A stretch of 64,000 nucleotides of DNA from Pseudomonas fluorescens (GCF_001902145.1 NZ_MRST01000014.1:46534-110533), one strand, 5' to 3'; shown: positions 25,859 to 34,453, counted from the stretch's first letter. Notes: generated from the sequence alone by a model not told the origin. A program made the numbers and translations.

Positions 25859-27667
25859 TCATGGCAGTTGTTGCTCCAGCGGGCCGCCCAGCACTTTGAG
25901 GTATTCGAGCAGCGCCCAGCGTTCCTGCGGCAGCAAGCCGCGGCCGATCACGCCATTGCCACGTTCGCCGGCACGGAATTCGTGGCCGCTGTTGTGGTTG
26001 CCGGTGATTCTGGTATCGAACAGGAAGGCATTCTTGAAGGCGATGGTCTCAAACCCCAGGTGACGCGGGTCGTAGTTGAAGGTGCCTTTATAGAAGGTGG
26101 TGCTGCGTTCGTCCTGGGGCGAGAGCAGTTGGTAGATCGTCGGCACCGAACCGTTGTGCAGGAACGGTGGGGTGGCCCATACGCCTGCCAGTGGCCGCGC
26201 CTTATAGGCACGCAACTCGCGCACGCCGATGGGCAGGCCGAACCCGTCCAGGCCTGGGCGCTCGGCCGCGGTAACGCCGGCCGCACGGTAGGCATGCTCT
26301 TCGACGAAGGCGGTGACATAGGCCAAACCCTGGGCCACCGACATTTTTTTCAGGTCCGGCGGCGCGGTGGGGGTGGGGTGCAGTTCGACATTGAGCCGGG
26401 CCAGTTCGGCCGGGTCCCATTGCAGCGCGCTGAGGTCATAGCGTTGGTCGGCAATGTTGTTGGCCGTGCCGGGGTCGGTGCCGATGTAGTTCACCGGCAG
26501 CATTTTCAACTGCTGCACCGGGCGGCCGTTTTCTTGGGTGACGGTGGGTACGTGGCAGCCGGCGCAGTTCTCGGCAAAGAGTGCGCGACCCTGGGCGGCG
26601 AGGGGCTTGTCGATGGCACCGAACAAGTCTTGCGGCCAGGTCGGCGGTTTGAGCCGTTGCAGGGTTTCTTCGATCAGGTGCAGGTCCCGCACCCGTACGC
26701 TGGACGGGTAGCGGGCATCGCCTTTGAGCGGTTGCCCGGCAGCGTCGAAGAACGCCAGGGTCGCGCCTACGCCAAGGGCTTCGCCGATATTGCGCGCCAT
26801 GGGCTGTTGGGCCGAGCCATTCCACTGCACCCAGTCGAAGGTCCAGATATCCCACAGCTGCGGGTAGTCCACCGGCGCATTGGCGACGCGATAATTGTCT
26901 GGGGAAATAGCGTCGCCAAAACTGGCGTTGGCGATACGCCCAAAGGCGTCAGTGCGGCCCGGGCCTTCTTCGGTGGGGTAAAGGCCGCGATGGGTGTCAT
27001 TCCAGGCGACTTTGAGGAACTGGTTCAGCGATTGCTTGAAGTCCTTGCGCAGTTGATCGCGCTGGGCATCGTACTGATCCCCCAGGACCTTGTGGGCAAA
27101 GCGCTCGAACTTCCATGGGTTGTAATAGGTAGCGGCCAGGCTGGCGACCAGGGCCTGGCCGAAACTGCCGCCGCGCAACGTGGGAACGCTGGAGGGCAGC
27201 ACGTGTTGCGCCGAGCCACCGTCGATGCGCAGGGCCTGGCCCTTGAAGTGCAATTCGCCGGTGTGGCAGGCCGCACAGGTGATATCCAGGTACTGAGCCT
27301 TGCTGTCGGCGTTCTGGTGCCGGGCAAACCCTACTGGCAAGTTGCCAGGGTTTTGTGGGGTGGGCACCTGCTTGGGGTCGATCAGGAAGCCAAAGCGCGC
27401 CAGGTACTGCGGCGCGGCAAAGCGTTGCTCGGAGAACGGCAGCTCCAGGGCGGTGAACCAGTCGTAGTGCAGGCCTTTTACTTGAGTGCCCTGGGGCGTG
27501 AAGTAGTAGGTCTGGCGGTCGGCGGCACTCCATTGCTCCTGGTAGTGCACTTGTTTCACGGGCACGTAATCCGGCAGCTTGGGATTGAGGGTGTAGTAGA
27601 GCACCACGGCCAGGATCAGGCCCAGTGCGATCAGTATCAGGAGTAAAACACGGGAAAAAGTGCGCAA
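25859..27667 (-). CDS. RoxA-like di-haem cytochrome c, membrane-anchored
   Basis: 602 aa. An N-terminal helix (VLLLILIALGLILAVVLYY) acts as signal or anchor. There are two haem c sites, CAACH at residues 131-135 and CAGCH at 368-372. Overall layout, including LWDIWTFDWVQWNGSAQQP and the GVWATPPFLHNGSVPTIYQLL segment, resembles the rubber oxygenase RoxA/MauG-peroxidase superfamily: periplasmic di-haem enzymes that cleave double bonds with O2 or act on peroxides. Substrate is unknown. The catalase-like protein is encoded directly after it, with overlap or a 29-bp gap depending on start, suggesting one functional unit handling reactive oxygen or a lipid peroxide. Confidence 0.8.
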   Translation of the reverse strand: MRTFSRVLLLILIALGLILAVVLYYTLNPKLPDYVPVKQVHYQEQWSAADRQTYYFTPQGTQVKGLHYDWFTALELPFSEQRFAAPQYLARFGFLIDPKQVPTPQNPGNLPVGFARHQNADSKAQYLDITCAACHTGELHFKGQALRIDGGSAQHVLPSSVPTLRGGSFGQALVASLAATYYNPWKFERFAHKVLGDQYDAQRDQLRKDFKQSLNQFLKVAWNDTHRGLYPTEEGPGRTDAFGRIANASFGDAISPDNYRVANAPVDYPQLWDIWTFDWVQWNGSAQQPMARNIGEALGVGATLAFFDAAGQPLKGDARYPSSVRVRDLHLIEETLQRLKPPTWPQDLFGAIDKPLAAQGRALFAENCAGCHVPTVTQENGRPVQQLKMLPVNYIGTDPGTANNIADQRYDLSALQWDPAELARLNVELHPTPTAPPDLKKMSVAQGLAYVTAFVEEHAYRAAGVTAAERPGLDGFGLPIGVRELRAYKARPLAGVWATPPFLHNGSVPTIYQLLSPQDERSTTFYKGTFNYDPRHLGFETIAFKNAFLFDTRITGNHNSGHEFRAGERGNGVIGRGLLPQERWALLEYLKVLGGPLEQQLP

Positions 27668-27805
27668 GATAACTATCCTTGTCGAATTGTCGCGTTGTTA
27701 TGCCACTGCGCCACAGGTGCGGCAAGTGACGATTAGCCTGCTATCAGGCGGTTCCGCGATCCGTCGCGGTGCTCCATGATAAATGGAAATGCTTTTAAAC
27801 ACGTG

Positions 27806-27832
27806 AACTTATCAGAAGTTTCCTGCTCACAT
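27806..27832 (+). promoter_or_regulatory. possible AlgU/sigma-E-type promoter for the FKBP gene
   Basis: GAACTT, 16-bp spacer, TCACA, close to the envelope-stress sigma consensus GAACTT-N16-TCTGA/TCAAA. It is positioned about 80 bp before the FKBP start. E. coli fkpA is known to be sigma-E dependent, which makes the match more credible. Confidence 0.45.
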
Positions 27833-27914
27833 GCCGGTAGCCATTGGTCGTGGCCGCCTGATAAGCTCGCGACTTTATTCAAATGCCCTTATGGCGCATG
27901 AACAAGGAAATAGC

Positions 27915-28655
27915 ATGAAACAGCATCGGTTGGCGGCGGCGGTGGCCCTGGTTAGCCTGGTACTTGCGGGTTGTGATTCGCAGACCAGCGTAGAGCTGAA
28001 AACCCCGGCGCAGAAAGCTTCCTACGGCATCGGCCTGAACATGGGCAAGAGCCTTGCCCAAGAAGGCATGGACGACCTGGACTCCAAAGCTGTTGCCCAA
28101 GGCATCGAAGATGCCGTCGGCAAGAAAGAGCAGAAGCTCAAGGACGATGAGCTGGTTGAAGCGTTTGCCGCACTGCAAAAGCGTGCTGAAGAACGCATGA
28201 CCAAAATGAGCGAAGAGTCGGCAGCCGCTGGCAAGAAATTCCTCGAAGACAACGCCAAGAAAGACGGTGTCGTCACCACCGCTTCCGGCCTGCAGTACAA
28301 GATCGTGAAGAAGGCCGACGGCGCCCAGCCTAAGCCGACCGACGTGGTGACTGTTCACTACACCGGCAAGCTCACCAACGGCACCACCTTTGACAGCTCC
28401 GTAGATCGCGGTAGCCCGATCGACCTGCCGGTCAGCGGTGTGATCCCGGGTTGGGTCGAAGGCTTGCAACTGATGCACGTGGGCGAGAAGGTCGAGTTGT
28501 ACATCCCGTCCGACCTGGCCTACGGCGCCCAGAGCCCGAGCCCGGCGATCCCGGCCAACTCCGTGCTGGTATTCGACCTGGAGCTGCTGGCCATCAAGGA
28601 CCCAGCCAAGGCAGAAGCGCCTGACGCCCCTGCTGCACCAGCCGCCAAGAAGTAA
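27915..28655 (+). CDS. FKBP-type peptidyl-prolyl isomerase, lipoprotein
   Basis: 246 aa. Signal peptide with lipobox LAGC (MKQHRLAAAVALVSLVLAGC), an N-terminal helical dimerisation domain (about residues 35-120, FkpA/Mip-like) and a C-terminal FKBP domain (VVTVHYTGKLTNGTTFDSSV, IPGWVEGLQLMHVGEKVELY, IPANSVLVFDLELL). It catalyses prolyl isomerisation and chaperones envelope proteins while lipid-anchored. ATG 27915 is preceded by AAGGA; earlier in-frame ATGs lack the signal sequence. An alanine/proline-rich tail ends the protein. Confidence 0.92.
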   Translation: MKQHRLAAAVALVSLVLAGCDSQTSVELKTPAQKASYGIGLNMGKSLAQEGMDDLDSKAVAQGIEDAVGKKEQKLKDDELVEAFAALQKRAEERMTKMSEESAAAGKKFLEDNAKKDGVVTTASGLQYKIVKKADGAQPKPTDVVTVHYTGKLTNGTTFDSSVDRGSPIDLPVSGVIPGWVEGLQLMHVGEKVELYIPSDLAYGAQSPSPAIPANSVLVFDLELLAIKDPAKAEAPDAPAAPAAKK

Positions 28656-28671
28656 TCGGCGCTTGAACACA

Positions 28672-28704
28672 CAACGCCCCGTCTCGACGGGGCGTTGTTG
28701 TTTT
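28672..28704 (+). terminator. intrinsic terminator after FKBP gene
   Basis: CAACGCCCCGTC and GACGGGGCGTTG form a strong 12-bp stem followed by TTGTTTT. Confidence 0.88.
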
Positions 28705-28734
28705 CGGGGTTGTATCAAACGATGCAAAATTCCC

Positions 28735-28896
28735 TGTGGGAGCTGGCTTGCCTGCGATGGCGGCCTGGCAGCCGACGCCTATCTACCTGACGCCCCAACG
28801 ATCCAACTGTGGGAGCGGGCTTGCTCGCGAAGGCGGCCTGACAGTCAACACGGCTGGATTGTGTACATATCCACTCCTGCGGTAACGGCCACTTTT
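28735..28896. repeat. two directly oriented REPs of different classes plus a truncated copy of the multi-hairpin repeat
   Basis: A GAGCTGGCTTGCCTGC-type REP at 28735-28760 and a GAGCGGGCTTGCTCGC-type REP at 28808-28836 lie in the same orientation. From about 28837 to 28896, CGGCCTGACAGTCAACAC, GTGTACATATCCACTCCTGC and GGTAACGGC are the reverse complement of the tail of the repeat at 34990-35040. This is a third, truncated and inverted copy end. No gene is seen between 28705 and 29086. Confidence 0.7.
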
Positions 28897-29086
28897 GAAG
28901 CCTCTGCAAATCCAAACGAACGTCCGCAACCTCACACAGTCTGATATAAGACTCGAGCACGGGTAGCCGCACATACATGCCAAGTCAATGAATTCTTGGG
29001 TTTTTTTTATGTGCGCAAAAAACGCCCGATCTGACTGTAGGCCTTGTAGTCCGTGGCTTTCAGCCGATAAAACAGGCTCTGTTCAC

Positions 29087-29117
29087 AAGGTTATCCACAA
29101 TTTGTGTGGATAACCTT
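29087..29117. promoter_or_regulatory. inverted pair of DnaA boxes
   Basis: AAGGTTATCCACA (29087-29099) and TGTGGATAACCTT (29105-29117) are perfect mirror images around 5 bp. Each contains the strict DnaA box TTATCCACA. The pair lies 27 bp before the YkvA-domain gene, where DnaA could act as repressor or be titrated; it could also fold as an mRNA hairpin. Confidence 0.7.
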
Positions 29118-29144
29118 TTATGTCGCCTGGAACTGGAGTGCCCT

Positions 29145-29600
29145 ATGAAACCACCGTTCAATTTCACCCGTTTCCTGCCCATGGCCGCACGTCTGCTCGG
29201 CCGTGGGCGCCTGCCCACCCTGTTGTTTGCCGTCGCTGCCAAAGGCTCAAGCCAGGGCAATCGGCTCGGCCAGCTCAAGGATGATCTCAAATTGCTTCAG
29301 GCCCTGTGCCTGGCTTACTGGCGCGGCGAATACCGTGCCATCAGCCCGAAGGCGCTGATTTCGGTGGTAGCGGGGCTGATGTACTTTCTCAGCCCGATTG
29401 ATGCGATTCCGGACTTTCTCCCTATGTTCGGCATGCTCGACGACATCGCCGTGCTGGCATGGGTCATGAAGACCCTGAGCGGCGAACTGAGCGCCTTTCG
29501 TGTGTGGCGCGATGCGCAACGCCCGGAAAAGCTCGCGGTGGTTGAGCGCCTGCCAGCGACGCCTGAGCTGCTGGCCCGGGAAAACCCGCAAAAAAACTAA
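29145..29600 (+). CDS. YkvA/DUF1232-domain protein
   Basis: 151 aa. The DUF1232 core is at about residues 55-100: ISVVAGLMYFLSPIDAIPDF with LPMFGMLDDIAVL, the diagnostic SPxDxIPDxxPxxGxxDD motif. Function of the family is unknown; members look like small inner-membrane-associated proteins. ATG 29145 was chosen because GGAGTG precedes it. Directly downstream of the paired DnaA boxes. Confidence 0.82.
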   Translation: MKPPFNFTRFLPMAARLLGRGRLPTLLFAVAAKGSSQGNRLGQLKDDLKLLQALCLAYWRGEYRAISPKALISVVAGLMYFLSPIDAIPDFLPMFGMLDDIAVLAWVMKTLSGELSAFRVWRDAQRPEKLAVVERLPATPELLARENPQKN

Positions 29601-29660
29601 TGATGCCTGGTATCCCCCGGCGACCTTCGTGGCTGTTAGGATTACACTTCTAAGGAAAGA

Positions 29661-29675
29661 ACTTACTTAGTAAGT
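29661..29675. promoter_or_regulatory. palindromic operator before XRE gene
   Basis: ACTTACTTAGTAAGT, a perfect 7-bp inverted repeat about a central base, 22 bp upstream of the XRE gene start. A plausible autoregulatory site for the XRE protein. Confidence 0.5.
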
Positions 29676-29697
29676 GTTTTTATCCTACGGGGCAGTC

Positions 29698-30036
29698 ATG
29701 GATATTCAGATCATTTCACGCGATGGCGCACCCGAATACGCGGTGTTGCCATGGGACCAGTATCAGGCGCTGCTAAAAGCCGCCGGTCAGCAACAACCTA
29801 CACCCGCTTCTTCCCCTGCCGCCTCTACCGCCATCGACCAGGACCTGCGCCCGCTCGCAGACCTGCGCGGCCTGCGTGAAGCCAAGGGGCTGGCTATCGA
29901 GACCCTGGCACGCACGGTGGGGATCAGCCCCTCGTACCTTGGTTTGATTGAAAGTGGTGAACGCCAGCCGGATGCCGCCATTCGCCGCAGCCTGGCTTGG
30001 GAATTGGGCGTAGCAGGTTGGAGGGATGAGTCTTGA
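29698..30036 (+). CDS. XRE-family helix-turn-helix protein with antitoxin-like N-terminus
   Basis: 112 aa from ATG 29698. Residues 1-33 (MDIQIISRDGAPEYAVLPWD then QYQALLKAAG) resemble the beginning of Phd/YefM-like antitoxins. Residues about 58-108 are a Cro/CI HTH (LREAKGLAIETLARTVGISP then SYLGLIESGERQPD). Its stop overlaps the TTG start of the next gene. Looks like a small self-regulated DNA-binding protein; whether it is an antitoxin is undecided. Confidence 0.75.
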   Translation: MDIQIISRDGAPEYAVLPWDQYQALLKAAGQQQPTPASSPAASTAIDQDLRPLADLRGLREAKGLAIETLARTVGISPSYLGLIESGERQPDAAIRRSLAWELGVAGWRDES

Positions 30037-30404
30037 GCCTACGTATTAGCCGTCAACACTGGGATGGGTTGCTCAACGAACTGGATCAGGCGCGGCGCCA
30101 GCGCCATTTGCTCACGTACCGTGCGCTGCTTGAGCGCCTGCAATTCCCCACGCCGGCCATGCAGACCCTGGCTGCGGCTCTGGAGCACTTGGCGGCGCTG
30201 GATGCCAAGGCAGAGCAGCCCCTGCGCAGTTCCCTGGTGATCAGCCAGGGTGCCAGCCGCCTGCCGCGCACCGGTTTTTTCGAATGTGTGGAGCGCCTGG
30301 GGCGGTTCAGCGGGCCTTCCGATGGTGTGGCCGCCGCGTCCTGGCATGCATCCGAAGTGGTGCGGGTGTTCGAGTACGAGTACCCGGAGTCCGCTGAGGC
30401 CTAA
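30033..30404 (+). CDS. conserved small protein of unknown function, TTG start
   Basis: 123 aa beginning at TTG 30033, overlapping the previous stop as TTGA, with GGAGGG 7 bp upstream. Helical, no signal or membrane segment (MSLRISRQHWDGLLNELDQA), C-terminal SWHASEVVRVFEYEYPESAE. I do not recognise a domain. Coupling to the XRE gene makes a two-gene module. It meets the EAL gene tail-to-tail with a 4-bp overlap. Confidence 0.65.
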   Translation: MSLRISRQHWDGLLNELDQARRQRHLLTYRALLERLQFPTPAMQTLAAALEHLAALDAKAEQPLRSSLVISQGASRLPRTGFFECVERLGRFSGPSDGVAAASWHASEVVRVFEYEYPESAEA

Positions 30405-32170
30405 AGCGCCTGTGAGCAGGTGTCCATGCTGTCGATCACGTGGATGCTGTAGCCCACAACACCCTTGGCATGGTGCTTGGCTTGTGACGCCAGCTCTGCC
30501 AACTGGCTGGCATCGAGTTGTGCACAGGCCTGTGGATACAAATGCACCACGCCGACGGACAGCGACAACAACGCAAACTCCTGGCGCACGCCCTGGCGAT
30601 TGAGCGCCACGAAGCACCCAGCCTCAAGGTGTTCAGCGCGGTAGAAGCGTCGGCATTGGGTGTGGAAATCGTCCAGCAGTTGGTTGAGCCGCTTGCGCCA
30701 GTCCTGCGGGCCCAGCACCAGCAGAAAATCATCGCCGCCAATGTGCCCGACAAAATCGCGGCTGGGGTCTACCCGGTCGTTGAGGCACTGCGCCAGGCAC
30801 AGCAACACTTCATCCCCGCGCCCGTAGCCGTAGATATCGTTGAACGGTTTGAAACTGTCGATATCCACATAGCAGATCACCGACTCGCGCTGTTGCTGCA
30901 ACAGTCGGGTGAGGCACTGCTGGATCGGCACGTTGCCAGGCAGCAAGGTCAGCGGATTGGCGTAGCGGGCCTGCTGGATTTTCAGCTCCGTGATCAACTT
31001 GAGCACGTCGATGACGCGACCCAGCCCCAGGTAATCACCGTTCAGGGTGATGATGAAATCCTCTTCGATGCGTTGCCGTGCGCGGCTGGTGAGTAAACGG
31101 CTGACCTGTTGCAAGGACTGGCTCAATTCCACCGCCAGGAAATCATCGCTCATCAAGCGACTGATGGGTTTGCGCGCAAACAAATCGGTCGCGAATGGCT
31201 TGAGCAACGCGTCCGACAACGAGTGCCGGTGCACAATGCCAACCGGGCAACCGCGGCCGTCCAACACCGCCAGCGAGTTGAGGTTGGCCTGGCGGCGGAA
31301 TGATTCCAGCACTTGGGCGGTGGCGGTGTCTTGATCCACGGCGGGCTGCTCATTGAGCAGGGCGCTGAGGTCACTGCCTTCGTCATTGAGGGCCAGCGTG
31401 GCGTTATCCGGCTTGGGCAGCATCAGGCGCGCTTGCTGCGGCGGCTTTTCCTGAGGGCGGCAGAGCAGGTAGCCCTGGACCAGGTCGACGCCCATCTCGG
31501 TCAACACCGCCAGTTCTTCCGGCAGCTCGATGCCCTCGGCAATCACCTGGGCGCGGGACGCCCTGGCGATCTGCAGGATGGAGCCGACAAACTCACGCTT
31601 GAGGGCGTCCTGGTGAATGCCGTCGATAAAGTGCCGGTCGATCTTCACATAGTCCGGGCGCAGTTCCGACCACAACCGCAAGCTGGAATAACCGGCGCCC
31701 AAGTCATCCAGTGCGATGGCAAAACCCATGTCGCGGTAGTGGTGCAAGGCGGTTTGAAGCAGGGCGAAATCGTCGGTGGGCGCTTGCTCGGTGAGCTCGA
31801 TCACCACCTGACTGGGAGAAATACCGAAGTCGCGCAACAGTTGCAGGGTGCGCCCTGGCTGATGCGCATGCTCCATCAAGGATTCCGGCGAGATATTGAG
31901 GAACAGCTTGCCGGGCAGTTTCTGCTCGCTGAAGCGTCGGCATGCACTCTCTCGACATGCCATGTCCAGTTCGCTCAGGCGCCCGGCATGGCTGGCCACC
32001 GAGAACAACGCGACGGGGGAGTGCAGCGGGCTGTTGGACGGGCCACGACTGAGGGCCTCATAACCGAGGATGCGCCGCTCCGACAGGCAGATGATCGGTT
32101 GGAACAGGCTGTGCAAACTGCCTTGAGCCAGGATTGAGCCCAATGCATTCAGCTGTTCGGTCGTGGTCAT
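30401..32170 (-). CDS. EAL-CBS-GGDEF cyclic-di-GMP signalling protein
   Basis: 589 aa from ATG 32170. Order: EAL domain (about residues 20-250), a CBS pair (about 280-410), then GGDEF (about 420-580). The EAL part keeps YEALSR, NISPES, ELTE, DDLGAGYSSL, KIDR, AEGIE and QGY, so phosphodiesterase activity is expected. The GGDEF motif is GGDDF, possibly active as a cyclase or GTP sensor, with no RxxD inhibitory site. CBS domains could sense adenosyl nucleotides. I recall the same neighbour of prc in P. aeruginosa (PA3258). The start lies only 14 bp after the prc terminator. Confidence 0.88.
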   Translation of the reverse strand: MTTTEQLNALGSILAQGSLHSLFQPIICLSERRILGYEALSRGPSNSPLHSPVALFSVASHAGRLSELDMACRESACRRFSEQKLPGKLFLNISPESLMEHAHQPGRTLQLLRDFGISPSQVVIELTEQAPTDDFALLQTALHHYRDMGFAIALDDLGAGYSSLRLWSELRPDYVKIDRHFIDGIHQDALKREFVGSILQIARASRAQVIAEGIELPEELAVLTEMGVDLVQGYLLCRPQEKPPQQARLMLPKPDNATLALNDEGSDLSALLNEQPAVDQDTATAQVLESFRRQANLNSLAVLDGRGCPVGIVHRHSLSDALLKPFATDLFARKPISRLMSDDFLAVELSQSLQQVSRLLTSRARQRIEEDFIITLNGDYLGLGRVIDVLKLITELKIQQARYANPLTLLPGNVPIQQCLTRLLQQQRESVICYVDIDSFKPFNDIYGYGRGDEVLLCLAQCLNDRVDPSRDFVGHIGGDDFLLVLGPQDWRKRLNQLLDDFHTQCRRFYRAEHLEAGCFVALNRQGVRQEFALLSLSVGVVHLYPQACAQLDASQLAELASQAKHHAKGVVGYSIHVIDSMDTCSQAL

Positions 32171-32183
32171 GGCGGTCTCGATC

Positions 32184-32218
32184 AAAAAAAAGGACCGCAG
32201 GCGTAAACCTGCGGTCCT
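32184..32218 (-). terminator. terminator between prc and EAL gene
   Basis: On the minus strand AGGACCGCAGG ... CCTGCGGTCCT then T7. It ends prc transcription immediately before the EAL gene start codon. Confidence 0.85.
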
Positions 32219-32287
32219 TTTATTTCACGACAGAATGATGTCTATATGATGACACTCCGAAGAGCGATCACATTAAATCGCCATCAT

Positions 32288-34402
32288 TTACTGCTTGGCC
32301 ACCTGCTTGGTGATTTTCAGGTAATCCAGCAGGATCCGGCCAGTCTCGGCCAAGTAAGCGTCGTCTTCCGGCTTGGTTTTATCCGCCTCGGTCGGCAGTG
32401 CGTCTTCATCTTCTTTCTTCAGCTCTTTGAGCGGGTCTTCACCCTTGGCCTTGCGGCGAGTGTTTTCCAGCACCAGTTGCTGATTCTCGATGCTGGAGTG
32501 CTGTGCACGGCGATCCACTTCGTTGAGGCTGACGGTCTTCTCTTCCATCAGCTTCTTGGCCAGGGCCAGCTTGTCGCGGATAAACACGAACTCGGCGTCC
32601 TTGGCGGAGCGGGTGTCATGGTCAGCCTTCAACTGCGCCAGGAAGGGTTTGAACGGATCCGACGCCGGCTTGATCGCAGGGCGGATGGTGTCCCACGGCA
32701 TGGCTTCAGGCAGCGCGCTTTCGCCGATTTCCTTGGTGTCGATGATCGACGGGAAATCGATATCCGGCAGTACGCCCTGATGCTGGGTGCTCTGCCCGGA
32801 TACGCGGTAGAACTTGGCCAGTGTCAGTTTAAGCTCGCCATGATTCAGCGGTTGGATGGTCTGCACGGTGCCTTTGCCGAAGGTCTGGCCGCCGATGATC
32901 AATGCTCGGTGGTAGTCCTGCATGGCACCGGCGAAAATCTCCGAGGCCGAGGCCGAGAGACGGTTGACCAGCAGCGCCATCGGCCCTTTGTAGAAGGCCC
33001 CTGGGTTCTCGTCTTCGAGCACGTCGACACGGCCGTCAGCGTTGCGTACCAATACGGTCGGGCCCTTGTCGATAAACAGGCTGGTCAGTTCGGTGGCTTC
33101 CTGCAGGGAGCCGCCGCCGTTGTTGCGCAGGTCGATGACCACGCCGTCGACTTTCTCTTTCTGCAGTTCTGTCAGGATTTTCTTCACGTCGCGGGTGGTG
33201 GACTTGTAGTCCGGATCACCGGCGCGGAACGCCTTGAAGTCCAGGTAGAAGGCCGGGATTTCAATCACGCCCAGCTTGTAGTCCTTGCCATCCTGCTTGA
33301 GGTTGAGGACTTTCTTCTGCACGGCCTGGTCTTCGAGCTTCACCGCTTCACGGGTGATGGACACGATCTTGCTGGTCTGGTCGTTCGGTGCATTGGTGTG
33401 CGGAATCACTTCCAGGCGCACCACGCTGCCTTTAGGCCCACGGATCAGCTTGACTACTTCGTCCAGGCGCCAGCCGACCACATCGACCATCTCTTTGTCG
33501 GCCTGGGCCACACCGATGATCTTGTCGGCGGGTGCCACTTGCTTGGTTTTGTCAGCAGGGCCTGCCGGCACCAAACGTACGATCTTCACCTGGTCATTGT
33601 CGCTTTGCAGGACGGCACCGATGCCTTCCAGGGACAGACTCATATTGATATCGAAATTTTCCGCGTTATCTGGCGACAGATAATTGGTGTGCGGGTCGTA
33701 GGACATCGCAAAGGTGTTGATGTAGGCCTGGAAGATATCTTCGGCACGGGTCTGGTCCAGGCGCGCCAGCTGATTCTTGTAGCGCTTGGTCAACAGCTCT
33801 TGAATGGCTTTGGGCTCTTTGCCGGCGATCTTCAAGCGCAACACTTCGTCCTTGACGCGTTTGCGCCACAGGTCGTCCAGGGCTGCGGTGCTGGTCAGCC
33901 AAGGGGCGTCCTTGCGGTCTACCAGAAGGGTTTCTTTCTGGGTGAAATCGAGCTTGTCGACGCCTTTGTTCAGCTCACCCAACGCGAAGTCCAGACGCGC
34001 TTTGACGCGGTCCAGGTAACGCTTGTAGATAGTGAAACCGGGCTGCAGGTCGCCGCTCTTGAGGAAGTCGTCGAATTGCGCCTTCCACTTGTCGAACTCG
34101 GCGATATCGCTGGCCAGGAAGTAGCTGCGCGACGGGTCCAGCAGCTTGAGGTAGCTGTCGTAGATGATCACTGAGCGAGCGTCGTCCAGCGGCGGCTTGC
34201 TGTAGTGATGGCGCTTGAGCAACTCGACGACGTTAAGGCTGGCAATCACCTCATCGCGATCAGGCTGAAGGTTGTCCCAGCTATTGGCTGCGAACGTATT
34301 GGTCGACATCGACGCGAAGCCGAGACCAATGAAAAAAGCGAGGGCGGTGCTGGGGAACAGATGCTTCATGCTGATTCGACGCGGGGGCAATTGATAACGC
34401 AT
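32288..34402 (-). CDS. prc: carboxy-terminal processing protease Prc (tail-specific protease)
   Basis: 704 aa. The signal peptide follows an internal ATG (MKHLFPSTALAFFIGLGFAS; ATG 34369 is the alternative start). Then an N-terminal helical domain, a PDZ domain (about 240-330, LEGIGAVLQSDNDQVKIVRL) and an S41 peptidase domain with catalytic Ser in SASASEIFAGAMQDY and Lys in FGKGTVQT, plus a charged C-terminal DUF3340-like region. Periplasmic; it trims C-termini and, in P. aeruginosa (AlgO/Prc), degrades MucA variants to activate AlgU. Confidence 0.94.
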   Translation of the reverse strand: MRYQLPPRRISMKHLFPSTALAFFIGLGFASMSTNTFAANSWDNLQPDRDEVIASLNVVELLKRHHYSKPPLDDARSVIIYDSYLKLLDPSRSYFLASDIAEFDKWKAQFDDFLKSGDLQPGFTIYKRYLDRVKARLDFALGELNKGVDKLDFTQKETLLVDRKDAPWLTSTAALDDLWRKRVKDEVLRLKIAGKEPKAIQELLTKRYKNQLARLDQTRAEDIFQAYINTFAMSYDPHTNYLSPDNAENFDINMSLSLEGIGAVLQSDNDQVKIVRLVPAGPADKTKQVAPADKIIGVAQADKEMVDVVGWRLDEVVKLIRGPKGSVVRLEVIPHTNAPNDQTSKIVSITREAVKLEDQAVQKKVLNLKQDGKDYKLGVIEIPAFYLDFKAFRAGDPDYKSTTRDVKKILTELQKEKVDGVVIDLRNNGGGSLQEATELTSLFIDKGPTVLVRNADGRVDVLEDENPGAFYKGPMALLVNRLSASASEIFAGAMQDYHRALIIGGQTFGKGTVQTIQPLNHGELKLTLAKFYRVSGQSTQHQGVLPDIDFPSIIDTKEIGESALPEAMPWDTIRPAIKPASDPFKPFLAQLKADHDTRSAKDAEFVFIRDKLALAKKLMEEKTVSLNEVDRRAQHSSIENQQLVLENTRRKAKGEDPLKELKKEDEDALPTEADKTKPEDDAYLAETGRILLDYLKITKQVAKQ

Positions 34403-34453
34403 ATTAGGCCGTCTTTGAGGGAGCCGGTTCCATATGGTCCGGTCGCATAATGC

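Noticed and set aside
32246..34174. 642-codon open frame antisense to prc, and similar long antisense frames over the receptor (2219-3580) and the RoxA-like gene (25868-27646)
   Set aside because: These are shadows of G+C-rich coding strands; translations are low-complexity Val/Gly/Gln/His-rich with no recognisable domain, while the sense frames are clear families.
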